From: Streptomyces iakyrus
GTDB lineage: Bacteria > Actinomycetota > Actinomycetes > Streptomycetales > Streptomycetaceae
Assembly: GCF_000717055.1 (NCBI RefSeq)
Contig: NZ_JNXI01000004.1
Coordinates: 186,001 to 250,000 of the forward strand
Direction of reading: 5' to 3'
Length of the DNA: 64,000 nt
A program made the translations under genes and the position numbers. The notes below the pieces were generated by a model. That model was not told where the DNA came from, made no database searches, and saw only the letters and a program-made list of their open reading frames with translations. Positions 1-8,570 of the stretch are shown piece after piece. Position 1 is the first letter of the stretch; the number at the start of each line of letters is the position of its first letter.

Positions 1-826
1 CGTGGGCGGCCTCCTCGGACCAGGCCGCCCACGGATGCCCCGTCACGTCGTCCAGGCGCAGCGGTTCCAGCTCCTCCACCAGCTCGGCACGCCGCTTCAT
101 CGTGAAGGCGGCGGATACACCCACATGCTGGAGGGCGCCCCGGTCGTCGTACAGACCCAGCAGGAGCGAACCCACCACCGGGCCGCTCTTGTGCAGGCGG
201 TACCCGGCGACCACGACGTCCGCCGTCCGCTCGTGCTTGATCTTGAACATCGCGCGCTCGTCCGGCCGGTAGCGCACGGTCAGCGGCTTGGCGACGACAC
301 CGTCGAGGCCGGCACCCTCGTACTCCTCGAACCACCGCCGCGCCACCTCGATGTCGGCGGTGGCCGGCGCCAGGTGCACGGGCGCCCGCACCCCGGCCAG
401 CGCCCCGGTCAGCCGCTCCCGCCGCTCGGTCAGCGGGACGTCCATCAGCGACTCGTCACCGAGCGCCAGCAGGTCGAAGACGACGAGCGAAGCGGGTGTC
501 CGCTCGGCCAGCGTCCGCACCCGCGAGTCCGCCGGGTGGATCCGCTCCGTCAGCGCGTCGAAGTCCAGATGCCCCTCCCGCGCGATCACGATCTCCCCGT
601 CCACCACGCACCGCTCGGGCAACCGCTCCCGCACAGCCGTCACCAGCTCGGGAAAGTACCTGGTCAGAGGCTTCCCGGTGCGGCTGCCCAGCTCGACCTC
701 GTCCCCGTCGCGGAACACGATCGCCCGGAACCCGTCCCACTTCGCCTCGTACTGCATACCCGCGGGGATCGCCGCCACGGACTTGGCGAGCATCGGCAGG
801 ACAGGGGGCATCACCGGCAGATCCAT
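1..826 (-). CDS. ATP-dependent DNA ligase, LigC/LigD-ligase type (C-terminus cut by window edge)
   Basis: The gene reads leftwards from ATG 826 and is still open at base 1, so about 275 residues are visible and the C-terminal OB part is missing. The adenylation motif EAKWDGF puts the nucleotide-accepting lysine at residue 29. Other nucleotidyltransferase motifs follow in order: SRTGKPL, VVDGEIVI, LDGVVAKPL and MFKIKHERT. These are the family hallmarks of ATP-dependent ligases that seal nicks and double-strand breaks in bacterial end joining. A LigD-type polymerase gene lies about 760 bases upstream on the opposite strand, which supports an NHEJ role. No Ku gene is visible here. The function is firm; the subtype (LigC versus other ATP ligase) is inferred. 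Confidence 0.9.
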   Translation of the reverse strand, partial: MDLPVMPPVLPMLAKSVAAIPAGMQYEAKWDGFRAIVFRDGDEVELGSRTGKPLTRYFPELVTAVRERLPERCVVDGEIVIAREGHLDFDALTERIHPADSRVRTLAERTPASLVVFDLLALGDESLMDVPLTERRERLTGALAGVRAPVHLAPATADIEVARRWFEEYEGAGLDGVVAKPLTVRYRPDERAMFKIKHERTADVVVAGYRLHKSGPVVGSLLLGLYDDRGALQHVGVSAAFTMKRRAELVEELEPLRLDDVTGHPWAAWSEEAAH

Positions 827-830
827 GCAT

Positions 831-845
831 CGACTCTACGAGTCG
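831..845. promoter_or_regulatory. Inverted repeat just upstream of the ligase start
   Basis: CGACTC, TAC, GAGTCG forms a perfect 6-bp inverted repeat with a 3-base spacer, ending five bases before the ligase ATG. It could be an operator or a short 5' hairpin covering the ribosome binding site. No regulator can be assigned. Confidence 0.3.
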
Positions 846-957
846 TCCATGGCGTCCGCCTGTTATGCGCTGCGTCCGCGAAGAGCCATGTCACCTGCGG
901 ATTCGGCGCCGACTGGGTGCAGGTAGGGCAGAACCAGTGCGCCCTCGCCTCGTCCTC

Positions 958-1158
958 TCACACCGTCCCCGAACCTCGACAGCCATGACACTTCACCCAA
1001 GTGCACTCCATCTTGTCCTTCATGTGATTGCGATTCCAATCCGGCGTGCGCCCCCTGCCTCGGCACGCACGGCACGCGTTGGGAGCAAGGGGCCGGGAGT
1101 ATTCCCAGATCGACCAAACGACGGCGACGACGACGATGAAGACGGCGAATCCATGCAT
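958..1158 (-). CDS. Small membrane-anchored zinc-finger protein (66 aa)
   Basis: The product starts MHGFAVFIVVVAVVWSIW, a single transmembrane segment. A short soluble tail follows with two DnaJ-type CxxCxGxG motifs, CRACRGRG and CHGCRGSG, about 20 residues apart. The four cysteines probably bind one zinc. Codon use in this stretch is lower in GC3 than the neighbours but the protein pattern is convincing. The start is uncertain: ATG 1158 has only a weak AAGAGA upstream, and a GTG eight codons earlier (1182) is an alternative. The much longer open frame reaching 1569 is not credible upstream of this point. It lies downstream of the divergent polymerase promoter region and is oriented toward the ligase gene. 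The function is unknown. Confidence 0.5.
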   Translation of the reverse strand: MHGFAVFIVVVAVVWSIWEYSRPLAPNACRACRGRGRTPDWNRNHMKDKMECTWVKCHGCRGSGTV

Positions 1159-1585
1159 GTCTCTTGAGTAGGCGTGGAGCACGCTCGCCGCCAAGCCGCT
1201 ACCCCACGTCGCCGGAAGGACTTGCCCGGCGCACGGTAGCGAATGCCCACTCCCTCTCCGCCGGCCCTGTCCGCCCATGCGGCCGAGGCTCTCCCCGAGC
1301 TCGCCAACACGCCCTCGCTGAGCCGGGGGTGAGCACCGGCGTCTATCCGGGGGAGGTACGCATCTGCAGCGTCCGCGCCCAGCCTGCCCACCGCAGAACA
1401 CGAGCGCTCTGCGGGAGCGGGCGTGCGAGTGTGCCCCGCCCAGGCGGCCGACACGACATCGGGCACGCCGCTGACTCGCTCCGGACGCCGAGGCTCTTCG
1501 CCGGGCCGCTGCAGCCCTGGATGATCTGTACGGGCAATCAGGTGCCCGACATGCGAGGTATGCGGGCAACGCCTAGCGTGGCGGC
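1159..1585. other. Non-coding stretch upstream of the polymerase gene
   Basis: These roughly 430 bases have no frame with credible protein composition on either strand. They should contain the promoter of the polymerase gene starting at 1586 and that of the small zinc-finger gene. I see no convincing -35/-10 pair, repeat or RNA gene. Confidence 0.4.
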
Positions 1586-2620
1586 ATGGGTGACGCGGTG
1601 GAGCTGGAGGTGGACGGCCGGACCGTACGTCTGTCCAGCCCGGACAAGATGTTCTTCCCCGAGCGCGGTTTCACCAAGCTGGACCTGGCGCGCTACTACA
1701 TCGCCGTCGGCCCCGGCATCCTGCGCGCCCTGCGCGACCGGCCGACCACCCTGGAGCGCTACCCCGAAGGCGTGAACGGCGAGAACTTCTTCCAGAAGCG
1801 GGCGCCGAAGAACATGCCCGGCTGGATCCCCACCGCGCACATCACCTTCCCCAGCGGCCGCAGCGCCGATGAGATGTGCCCCACCGAGGCCGGTGCCGTG
1901 GTGTGGGCCGCCCAGTTCGGCACCCTCACCTTCCACCCCTGGCCGGTGCGCCGCGACGACGTCGACCACCCCGACGAACTCCGCATCGACCTCGACCCGC
2001 AGCCCGGCACCGACTACGACGACGCCGCTCGCGCCGCCCACGAACTGCGGGCGGTGCTCGACGAGTTCGGCGGCCTGCGCGGCTTCCCCAAGACCTCGGG
2101 AGGACGGGGCCTGCACGTCTTCGTGCCCATCGAACCGCGCTGGACCTTCACCCAGGTCCGGCGCGCCGCCATCGCCGTCGGCCGGGAGATGGAACGGCGG
2201 ATGCCCGAGCGCGTGACCATCAAGTGGTGGAAGGAGGAGCGCGGCGAGCGCATCTTCATCGACTACAACCAGACGGCCCGCGACCGCACGATCGCCTCCG
2301 CCTACTCCGTACGCCCCCGCCCGCACGCCCCCGTCTCCGCGCCCCTGCGCTGGGACGAGGTCGGCATCGCGCACCCCCGGGACTTCGACCTCGCGACCAT
2401 GCCCGCGCGCTTCGCCGAACTCGGCGACGTGCACGCGGACATGGACGACAAGCGCTACTCCCTGGAGGCCCTGCTCGACCTCGCCCGCCGCGACGAGCAC
2501 GACCACGGTCTTGGCGACCTGCCGTACCCGCCCGAGTATCCGAAGATGCCGGGGGAGCCCAGGCGGGTACAGCCGAGCAGGGCCCGCAAGGAGAAGGAGC
2601 CTCCTCCTACAGCTCCTTGA
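1586..2620 (+). CDS. LigD-type DNA polymerase/primase domain protein (NHEJ PolDom)
   Basis: This 344-residue protein is a free-standing polymerase domain of the archaeo-eukaryotic primase superfamily. LRIDLDP supplies the two metal-binding aspartates (135 and 137), KTSGGRGLHVFVP lies at 169-181, and IFIDYNQ supplies the third acidic residue (226). In mycobacterial LigD this domain adds or fills nucleotides during non-homologous end joining, while the ligase is encoded in the same chain. Here the ligase is a separate divergent gene (1-826), a split arrangement common in streptomycetes. The start is ATG 1586. The C-terminal 20 residues are basic and proline rich. The stop overlaps the convergent DUF1080 gene by 14 bases. 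Confidence 0.92.
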   Translation: MGDAVELEVDGRTVRLSSPDKMFFPERGFTKLDLARYYIAVGPGILRALRDRPTTLERYPEGVNGENFFQKRAPKNMPGWIPTAHITFPSGRSADEMCPTEAGAVVWAAQFGTLTFHPWPVRRDDVDHPDELRIDLDPQPGTDYDDAARAAHELRAVLDEFGGLRGFPKTSGGRGLHVFVPIEPRWTFTQVRRAAIAVGREMERRMPERVTIKWWKEERGERIFIDYNQTARDRTIASAYSVRPRPHAPVSAPLRWDEVGIAHPRDFDLATMPARFAELGDVHADMDDKRYSLEALLDLARRDEHDHGLGDLPYPPEYPKMPGEPRRVQPSRARKEKEPPPTAP

Positions 2621-4799
2621 TCCGGATGTCCCGGTACGAGACCACATCCGTCGTGCCGTGCACCTGGAGCCCGATGTAGCCGGAGGCGAACCGCCGCCCG
2701 TCCGTGCCCGGGTCGTCCGCGCGGGGCGGGCTGAACTCCTGGCCTCCGGTGTTGTCGAACTCGTTGATCAGCACACCGTTGCGGAACACCGAGTAGTGCT
2801 GGCCTTCCACCCGGATCTCGTAGTCGTTCCAGGTGCCCTTCTGCGTCACGCCCGCGCCGGCGAGACCGACACGGTCGAAGCCGTAGACCGACCCCGTCTT
2901 GTACATGTCGCCGTCGGGCCGGTCGAGCACCTGCACCTCGTGCCCGTACTTGATGGCGACCCACTCCGGGCGGGACTCCTCGGGATGGTCGTGGAGCCAC
3001 GGGAAGCGCACGAAGACACCCGAGTTGGCGTTGCCGGTGCCGGGTGCGTCGTCACGCCACTGGAGCTTCAGCGAGAAGTCGCCGTACTTGCGCTGCGGGA
3101 ACCACAGCATGCCCATGCCGGGCGTCGTGGTGCTGGAGGTGATCGTCCCGTCCGGGTTCAGCCCGAACGAACCGCCGCCCACGTGCTGCCACTTGGCGAG
3201 GGAGTCCGCCGTCCCGTCGAACAGCGCCCGGTAGCCCTCGGTCTGCCCCGGCCTGCCGATGCCCGACTCGCGCGCCGCCTTGCGGATCGCCCTGGACTCC
3301 CGCTGGTCGATGACCCCTTCCTTCAGCAGCTCGTCGAGAACGGACGTCACGTGCTTGAGGAACAGCGCCTGGGACGTCCATTCCTTCTCGTCCTCGATCA
3401 GCTCGCCGATCCGGCACCGGTTGTCGGTCACCCGGTTGCGCACCCCGGAGTCGACCGTCCCGACGATCACTGTCAGCCGCTCGTCGTACTCGGGGCAGTC
3501 GGGTGCCGGGACCTGCCCGGAGACGACCGTGAAGGTCACCGTGCGGGCCGCCGCGGTGTTCCCGGCCTTGTCCGTCGCCCGGTAGGCCACGGTGTGCGCA
3601 CCCGCCCGGTCGACGACCAGCGGCGCCGAGTAGGCGAGGTACGGGCCGCCGTCCAGCGAGTACTCGATCCTCTCGACGCCCGAGCCGTGGGCGTCGGTCG
3701 CCGTGACGGTCACCCGGGCGCTGTTGACGTACGCCCCGGCGGAGTTCTTCGTGCCCTCCACGGTCACACCCGTCACCGGGGGTGTTGTGTCCTGCGGCGG
3801 CGCCGCGGCCACCGTGAACCGCACGCTCTTCTCCGCCGCCACGTTGCCCGCCTTGTCGGTGGCGCGGTAGCGGACGGTGTGCTCGCCCACCTGGTGCACC
3901 ATCACGGGGGCGGTGTACGGCTGCCAGGCACCCGAACCGACCGCGTACTCGATGGTGTTGACCCCGGAACCCGTGTCGGAGGCCGAGACGGTGACCGTCG
4001 CCATGTCGATGTACGCCCCGTCGGCGTTGCGTTCACCGCTCACCGTCGCCGAGGTCTCCGGCGCGGTGGTGTCGTCCGACTGGGGAGCGACGACCGTGAA
4101 CGCGGCGCTCTTCTCGGCGGAGACGTTCCCCGCCTTGTCGAACGCCCGGTAGCGGACCTGATGGCTGCCGACCTGGTCGACGACGACCGGCGCGGTGTAC
4201 GGCTGCCAGGCGCCCGCCTCGCCGATCGCGTACTCGATGCGGTCGACGCCGGAGCCTCCCTCGTCGGTGGCGTGCAGCGCCACGCTCGCCGAACCGACGT
4301 ACTGGCCCTGTGTGTTCTGCGTGCCGCTGACGTGCGCGGACGCCTCGGGCGCCGTGGTGTCCTCGCCGGTGCCCTCGGTCACCGTCAGGATGCCCTGCAT
4401 CTGGCCGTGGCCGGGGATCGTGCAGTGGTAGAAGTACCGGCCGGGCGTGAGCGTGACCTGGGCGGTGTGCTTGCCGCCCTGGGCGTCGTTCGGGTTGGCC
4501 AGGATGTTGAGCTGGACGTCGCCGTTGAACTCGGGGTCGCTGGTCACGAACGTCAGCGTGTGCGGCATGCCCGTGGTGTTGCCGGTGGCCGTGCTGTTCT
4601 CGAAGACGATCGTGGCCGTGCCGGCGACCGCGGTCTTCGGCGCGGAGAGGTACTTGTCGATGTCGTTGCCGGCCGTCCAGGTGAGCACCTGGTCGGCGGC
4701 CTCCTTCCCGGGCTGTCCGGCGGCGGGCAGTGCCTGCACGCCGAGCAGCATCAGCAGGGCGGCCAGCAGGGCGGCCCAGACTCTTCGGTGCCGGATCAC
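2607..4799 (-). CDS. Secreted cupredoxin / Ig-like repeat / DUF1080 (3-keto-disaccharide hydrolase-like) protein
   Basis: The 730-residue product starts at GTG 4799, which overlaps the upstream stop (GTGA) behind a strong GAGGGGGAG ribosome site, so it is translationally coupled to the ThuA/GSDH gene. Domains in order are: a signal peptide (hydrophobic LLAALLMLLG); a plastocyanin-like domain with type-1 copper ligands in MPHTLTF and YHCTIPGHGQMQG; three Ig/Fn3-like repeats of about 90 residues ending in DKAGNVSAEKS-type motifs; a small helical segment; and a C-terminal concanavalin-like DUF1080 domain. DUF1080 members include 3-keto-glycoside hydrolases. It therefore probably acts outside the cell on oxidised sugars, with electron transfer via copper. 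The substrate is unknown. Confidence 0.85.
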   Translation of the reverse strand: MIRHRRVWAALLAALLMLLGVQALPAAGQPGKEAADQVLTWTAGNDIDKYLSAPKTAVAGTATIVFENSTATGNTTGMPHTLTFVTSDPEFNGDVQLNILANPNDAQGGKHTAQVTLTPGRYFYHCTIPGHGQMQGILTVTEGTGEDTTAPEASAHVSGTQNTQGQYVGSASVALHATDEGGSGVDRIEYAIGEAGAWQPYTAPVVVDQVGSHQVRYRAFDKAGNVSAEKSAAFTVVAPQSDDTTAPETSATVSGERNADGAYIDMATVTVSASDTGSGVNTIEYAVGSGAWQPYTAPVMVHQVGEHTVRYRATDKAGNVAAEKSVRFTVAAAPPQDTTPPVTGVTVEGTKNSAGAYVNSARVTVTATDAHGSGVERIEYSLDGGPYLAYSAPLVVDRAGAHTVAYRATDKAGNTAAARTVTFTVVSGQVPAPDCPEYDERLTVIVGTVDSGVRNRVTDNRCRIGELIEDEKEWTSQALFLKHVTSVLDELLKEGVIDQRESRAIRKAARESGIGRPGQTEGYRALFDGTADSLAKWQHVGGGSFGLNPDGTITSSTTTPGMGMLWFPQRKYGDFSLKLQWRDDAPGTGNANSGVFVRFPWLHDHPEESRPEWVAIKYGHEVQVLDRPDGDMYKTGSVYGFDRVGLAGAGVTQKGTWNDYEIRVEGQHYSVFRNGVLINEFDNTGGQEFSPPRADDPGTDGRRFASGYIGLQVHGTTDVVSYRDIRIKEL

Positions 4800-7276
4800 T
4801 CGCTCCCCCTCGCCAGCTGACCGGCGGCCGGGGTGGGCCCGCCGCCCTTGTAGGTGACCCGCCACAGGGCCGACTTGGAGTCCGAGGTGAAGAAGCCGCG
4901 CCCGTAGTCGAGGACGTACAGCGCGCCGTCCGGACCGAACGTCCAGTCCATGAGGTTCTTGATGCCGTCGTTGCCGACCGGCACGATCTTCTTCAGCGAC
5001 TCCGCGTGCACCGGCAGACCGCCGTCGCCCTGCGTCTTCGGGTCCATGAGCACCGCGTGGCGCGGCTGGTCGGCGTCGTAGAAGTCACCGACGAACCACT
5101 TGCCGTCCCAGTACGCCGGCCACTTCACGGCGCTGTCGGCCGCGGCCGTGCCGTACCGGTAGACCGGCCCGTTCATCGCGGCCTGCCCGCCGCCCTTGAG
5201 CCAGGGCAGCCGGTACGTGGCCTCCGCCGGCTTGTACGACGGGACACCGTTCGCGTCCCTCGGGTAGTCCGGCGCACCGCCCGACGGCGAGTACCAGATG
5301 TTGTTGCCGGTCACCGGCGGCAGGTTGACCAGGCCGTCGTTGTTCGGCGACTCGTTCTTCGGGTGGTCGCAGTCGTACCAGCCCAGCGGCTTGGACGGGT
5401 CCGGCAGATTGCGGTCCCGGTAGGGCTGCTTGTTGCCCATGCAGTACGGCCAGCCGCGGTTGCCCGCCTCGGTGATGGCGGCGAACGTGTCGTACTTGGC
5501 CGGACCCCAGGTCGTCGAGGGCGCGCTCGCGTCCGGCCCGACCCAGCCCGCGTAGAGCACGTCGGTCGACTTGTCGACGGAGATGCGCGCCGGGTTGCGC
5601 ACGCCCATCACGTAGATCTCGCCGCGCGTCTTGCCACCGCCCTCGGCGGTCTCCTTCCCGGTGAAGAGGTTGCCCGCGGGGAGTGTGTACGTCCCGTCCG
5701 GCTCCGGATGGATGCGCAGGATCTTGCCGTTGAGGTTGTTGGTGTTGCCCGCGGTGCGGCGCGCGTCCGCGAACGAGACGCCCTTGTAGTTCGGCTCCGG
5801 GTTGTTGCCCGAATAACCGGCGCTGAAGCCGCTGGAGTTGTTGTCACCGGTGGCGATGTACAGGTTGCCCTTGGAGTCCCAGGCCATCCCGCCGCCCGCG
5901 TGGCAGCAGCTGTGGATCTGCACCGGCCACTTCAGCAGCACCTTCTCACTGGCGAGGTCCAGCTTGTTCGTGGCCCGGTCGAGCGTGAACCGGGAGACCC
6001 GCCGCTCCGCCATCCGCCTCTCGCGGTCGATCCGCTCGTGCGGCGTGTAGTGCAGGTACACCCAGCCGTTCTGCGCGAATCCCGGGTCCAGCTCGATGCC
6101 GAGCAGCCCCTCCTCGACCTTGACCAGTTCGTCGCCGCCGCCCTTGTTGCCGAAGACGGTGAGCGCCCCGGCCAGGGTGACCTGCTTGGTCTTCGGGTCG
6201 TAGACGTGGATCTCGCCCCTGCCCTTGCCGATGTCGGGGTTGTTCCAGTCCGTGATCACGGGCTGCGAGGAGTCGGCGCCACCCCGGCCGATGTAGAACA
6301 CCCGGCCGTCGGGCGCGGTGACCATGCCGTGCGGCTCGCCGATCTGGTCGTTCTGCCCGGGCTGGTTGGGCTTGGTCAGCCGCTCCGCCGCGTAGTTGGA
6401 GTTGATGGTGGCCTTGCAGTCGGCCTGCTCCAGCCGGGTCGTCCACAGCAGCGCGCCGCGCAGATGGTCGCGGAAGTCGGTCTCGTCGTACGACGACACC
6501 GTCCCGCCCATGCCCGTGTAGAAGGAACGGCCGCCGTCATAGTCACGGCACCAGCTGACCGGATGGTCCCAGCCGTTGGAGCCGGTGCCGGGCTGGTACG
6601 TCGACTCACGGACCCGGGCCACCGTGTGCACGTCCCCGGACGGGTTCTTCACCCAGTTCAGCCACCGGTCCGGGCGCTTCCACTGCACCGGCAGGTCCTT
6701 GGTGGCGGGGTGGGTGCGGTCGCCGACCTCCACGGTCGCGCGCTGCACGGCCGTCGGGCTCGACGCGGCCGGGCGGGCACCCACCAGACCGGTGAACCAG
6801 TCCGAGTACGGCTCCGCGCGCGCCGCGTCGTGGATGCCGACGAATCCGCCGCCGGCCTCCATGTAGGCCTCCAGGCCCGCCTCCTGCTCCGCGTCGAGGA
6901 CATCGCCCCCGCCGGTCAGGAACACGACCGCGTTGAAACGGCCGAGCCTCGTCTCGTCGGTGAACACCGAGGCGTCACCGGTGGCCTGCACCTTGAAGCG
7001 GCGGTTCTCCGGGCCCGTGAGGCCGATGTCCTCGATGGCCTCGATCCCGGCGTTCACCACCGGCGACTCCTCCCCGGCCGCCGCGGAACCGTGGAAGATC
7101 AGCACCCGTACGTTCGCGCCGCCCGGCGGCGACTTGATCGACATCGTTGTCAACGGGGGTTCGGGATAAGGGCGCGCGTTCGCGGCCGGGCCGGACAGCA
7201 GCCCGGCGGTCACGACCCCGGCGGCGACGGACGCCGCCCAGACGCGTCTTGACTTGCTCAACCCTCGTAAGTGCAT
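4796..7276 (-). CDS. Secreted ThuA-domain / PQQ-dependent glucose-sorbosone dehydrogenase fusion
   Basis: The start is ATG 7276 with GAGGAGG five bases upstream; a GTG six bases earlier overlaps that ribosome site and is less likely. After a Sec signal ending near AANARP comes a ThuA-like glutamine-amidotransferase fold (VRVLIFHGSAAAG, GGGFVGIHDAA). A beta-propeller of the glucose/sorbosone dehydrogenase type follows (GEPHGMVTAPDGRVFYIGR, EEGLLGIELDPGF, IHSCCHAGGGMAWDSKG). ThuA proteins and GSDH enzymes act in oxidation of sugars to 3-keto or lactone forms. The downstream DUF1080 partner overlaps by four bases, so the two form an operon. Codon 3 is TTA, the rare codon read by bldA tRNA, so expression may be developmentally gated. 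Confidence 0.87.
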   Translation of the reverse strand: MHLRGLSKSRRVWAASVAAGVVTAGLLSGPAANARPYPEPPLTTMSIKSPPGGANVRVLIFHGSAAAGEESPVVNAGIEAIEDIGLTGPENRRFKVQATGDASVFTDETRLGRFNAVVFLTGGGDVLDAEQEAGLEAYMEAGGGFVGIHDAARAEPYSDWFTGLVGARPAASSPTAVQRATVEVGDRTHPATKDLPVQWKRPDRWLNWVKNPSGDVHTVARVRESTYQPGTGSNGWDHPVSWCRDYDGGRSFYTGMGGTVSSYDETDFRDHLRGALLWTTRLEQADCKATINSNYAAERLTKPNQPGQNDQIGEPHGMVTAPDGRVFYIGRGGADSSQPVITDWNNPDIGKGRGEIHVYDPKTKQVTLAGALTVFGNKGGGDELVKVEEGLLGIELDPGFAQNGWVYLHYTPHERIDRERRMAERRVSRFTLDRATNKLDLASEKVLLKWPVQIHSCCHAGGGMAWDSKGNLYIATGDNNSSGFSAGYSGNNPEPNYKGVSFADARRTAGNTNNLNGKILRIHPEPDGTYTLPAGNLFTGKETAEGGGKTRGEIYVMGVRNPARISVDKSTDVLYAGWVGPDASAPSTTWGPAKYDTFAAITEAGNRGWPYCMGNKQPYRDRNLPDPSKPLGWYDCDHPKNESPNNDGLVNLPPVTGNNIWYSPSGGAPDYPRDANGVPSYKPAEATYRLPWLKGGGQAAMNGPVYRYGTAAADSAVKWPAYWDGKWFVGDFYDADQPRHAVLMDPKTQGDGGLPVHAESLKKIVPVGNDGIKNLMDWTFGPDGALYVLDYGRGFFTSDSKSALWRVTYKGGGPTPAAGQLARGSE

Positions 7277-7465
7277 GGGCACCTCCTCGGTCGCAGCAGC
7301 ACCGCCAAGGAAGCTAAACCCCTTTGCACGTCACGCCAATACCTATGACCGGGATGGCATCAACTTTGTCTTGAGTGTGGATAAACGGCAGCGCGGCCGG
7401 TACCGTCGCACAGGTTCATCACAGGTACGCCTCCGTAAATGCCTTACCAGGGTGGGGAGTTCCGC

Positions 7466-8476
7466 ATGGACAGGCGCAGCTTCAACCGGCGGGTCCTGCT
7501 GGGCGGCGCGGCCGTCGCGACATCGTTGTCCGTGGCGCCGGAGGCCGTCGGCGCCGCCGGACCGGCGAAGACGGCGCCCGCCGGAGGCGAGGTGAAGCGC
7601 ATCAAGCTGTACGCCGAGAAGCTGGCCGACGGGCAGATGGGCTACGGCCTGGAGAAGGGCAAGGCGTCCGTCCCGGGCCCCCTGATCGAACTCAACGAGG
7701 GCGACACCCTGCACGTCGAGTTCGAGAACACCATGGACGTGGCGGTGAGCCTGCACGTCCACGGCCTGGACTACGACATCACCAGCGACGGCACGAAGAT
7801 GAACCGCAGTCATGTCGAACCGGGCGGCACCCGCACCTACACCTGGCGCACGCACGCCCCCGGCCGCCGCAAGGACGGCACCTGGCGGGCGGGCAGCGCG
7901 GGCTACTGGCACTACCACGACCACGTGGTCGGCACCGAGCACGGCACGGTGGGGCTGCAGAAGGGGCTGTTCGGCCCGGTCATCGTCCGCCGCAAGGGCG
8001 ACGTCCTGCCCGACCGGACGCACACCGTCGTCTTCAACGACATGCGGATCAACAACAGGCCGCCGCACTCGGGGCCCGACTTCGAGGCCACGGTGGGGGA
8101 TCGCGTGGAGTTCGTCGTGATCACGCACGGCGAGTTCTACCACACGTTCCACATGCACGGTCATCGCTGGGCGGACAACCGCACGGGCATGCTGACCGGC
8201 CCCGAGGACCCCAGCCAGGTCATCGACAACAAGATCACGGGCCCGGCCGACTCGTTCGGCTTCCAGGTGATCGCGGGGGAGGGCGTCGGCGCGGGCGCCT
8301 GGATGTACCACTGCCACGTGCAGAGCCACTCCGACATGGGGATGGTGGGCCTCTTCCTCGTGAAGAAGCCGGACGGGACCATTCCGGGGTACGAACCGCA
8401 CGAGCACGGCGATGCGCCGGCGGGCGGCGGCCACGAGCACGGGGAGGAACCCGCGGGCGGCGGCCACGAGCACTGA
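7466..8476 (+). CDS. Small two-domain laccase (SLAC family multicopper oxidase), Tat-exported
   Basis: This is the streptomycete small laccase, a trimeric two-domain multicopper oxidase that couples oxidation of phenols to reduction of oxygen. The start is ATG 7466 behind GGTGGGGAG. The N-terminus [14 protein letters not shown] is a twin-arginine signal, consistent with export of a folded copper enzyme. All copper ligands are present: H97/H99, H151/H153, H226, H229/H231, H282-C283-H284, H288 and M293. The 336-residue length fits the family. The C-terminus adds [20 protein letters not shown] and a further GGGHEH, a histidine-rich tail that may bind copper. It is divergent from the ThuA/DUF1080 operon and followed by a LacI gene. 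Confidence 0.95.
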   Translation: MDRRSFNRRVLLGGAAVATSLSVAPEAVGAAGPAKTAPAGGEVKRIKLYAEKLADGQMGYGLEKGKASVPGPLIELNEGDTLHVEFENTMDVAVSLHVHGLDYDITSDGTKMNRSHVEPGGTRTYTWRTHAPGRRKDGTWRAGSAGYWHYHDHVVGTEHGTVGLQKGLFGPVIVRRKGDVLPDRTHTVVFNDMRINNRPPHSGPDFEATVGDRVEFVVITHGEFYHTFHMHGHRWADNRTGMLTGPEDPSQVIDNKITGPADSFGFQVIAGEGVGAGAWMYHCHVQSHSDMGMVGLFLVKKPDGTIPGYEPHEHGDAPAGGGHEHGEEPAGGGHEH

Positions 8477-8501
8477 CGGGCCACCGTTCCGCACGGCACG
8501 C

Positions 8502-8513
8502 GAGAGCGCTCTC
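8502..8513. promoter_or_regulatory. LacI-type palindromic operator
   Basis: GAGAGCGCTCTC is a perfect 12-bp palindrome with a central CG, the form bound by LacI/GalR regulators. It lies between the laccase stop and the lacI start (58 bases upstream of GTG 8571), so autoregulation is the simplest reading. Confidence 0.65.
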
Positions 8514-8570
8514 ACCAGGCCGGGACCCCGGGGCTATCCTGAACCGCAGCCGCAGGTGAGGAGCCCCGAA

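Noticed and set aside
2..988. Long plus-strand open frame of 328 codons at the window start
   Set aside because: It is antisense to the DNA ligase and its translation is His/Arg/Pro-rich without family motifs. The minus strand carries all ligase motifs.
1159..1569. N-terminal extension of the small zinc-finger frame to 1569
   Set aside because: The upstream part is Arg/Ala/Cys-rich with no ribosome site; credible protein begins only at the transmembrane segment.
4730..7252. 840-codon plus-strand open frame opposite the ThuA/GSDH gene
   Set aside because: High GC makes long antisense frames common; the translation is Val/Arg/Gly-rich and the minus strand has clear ThuA and GSDH domains.
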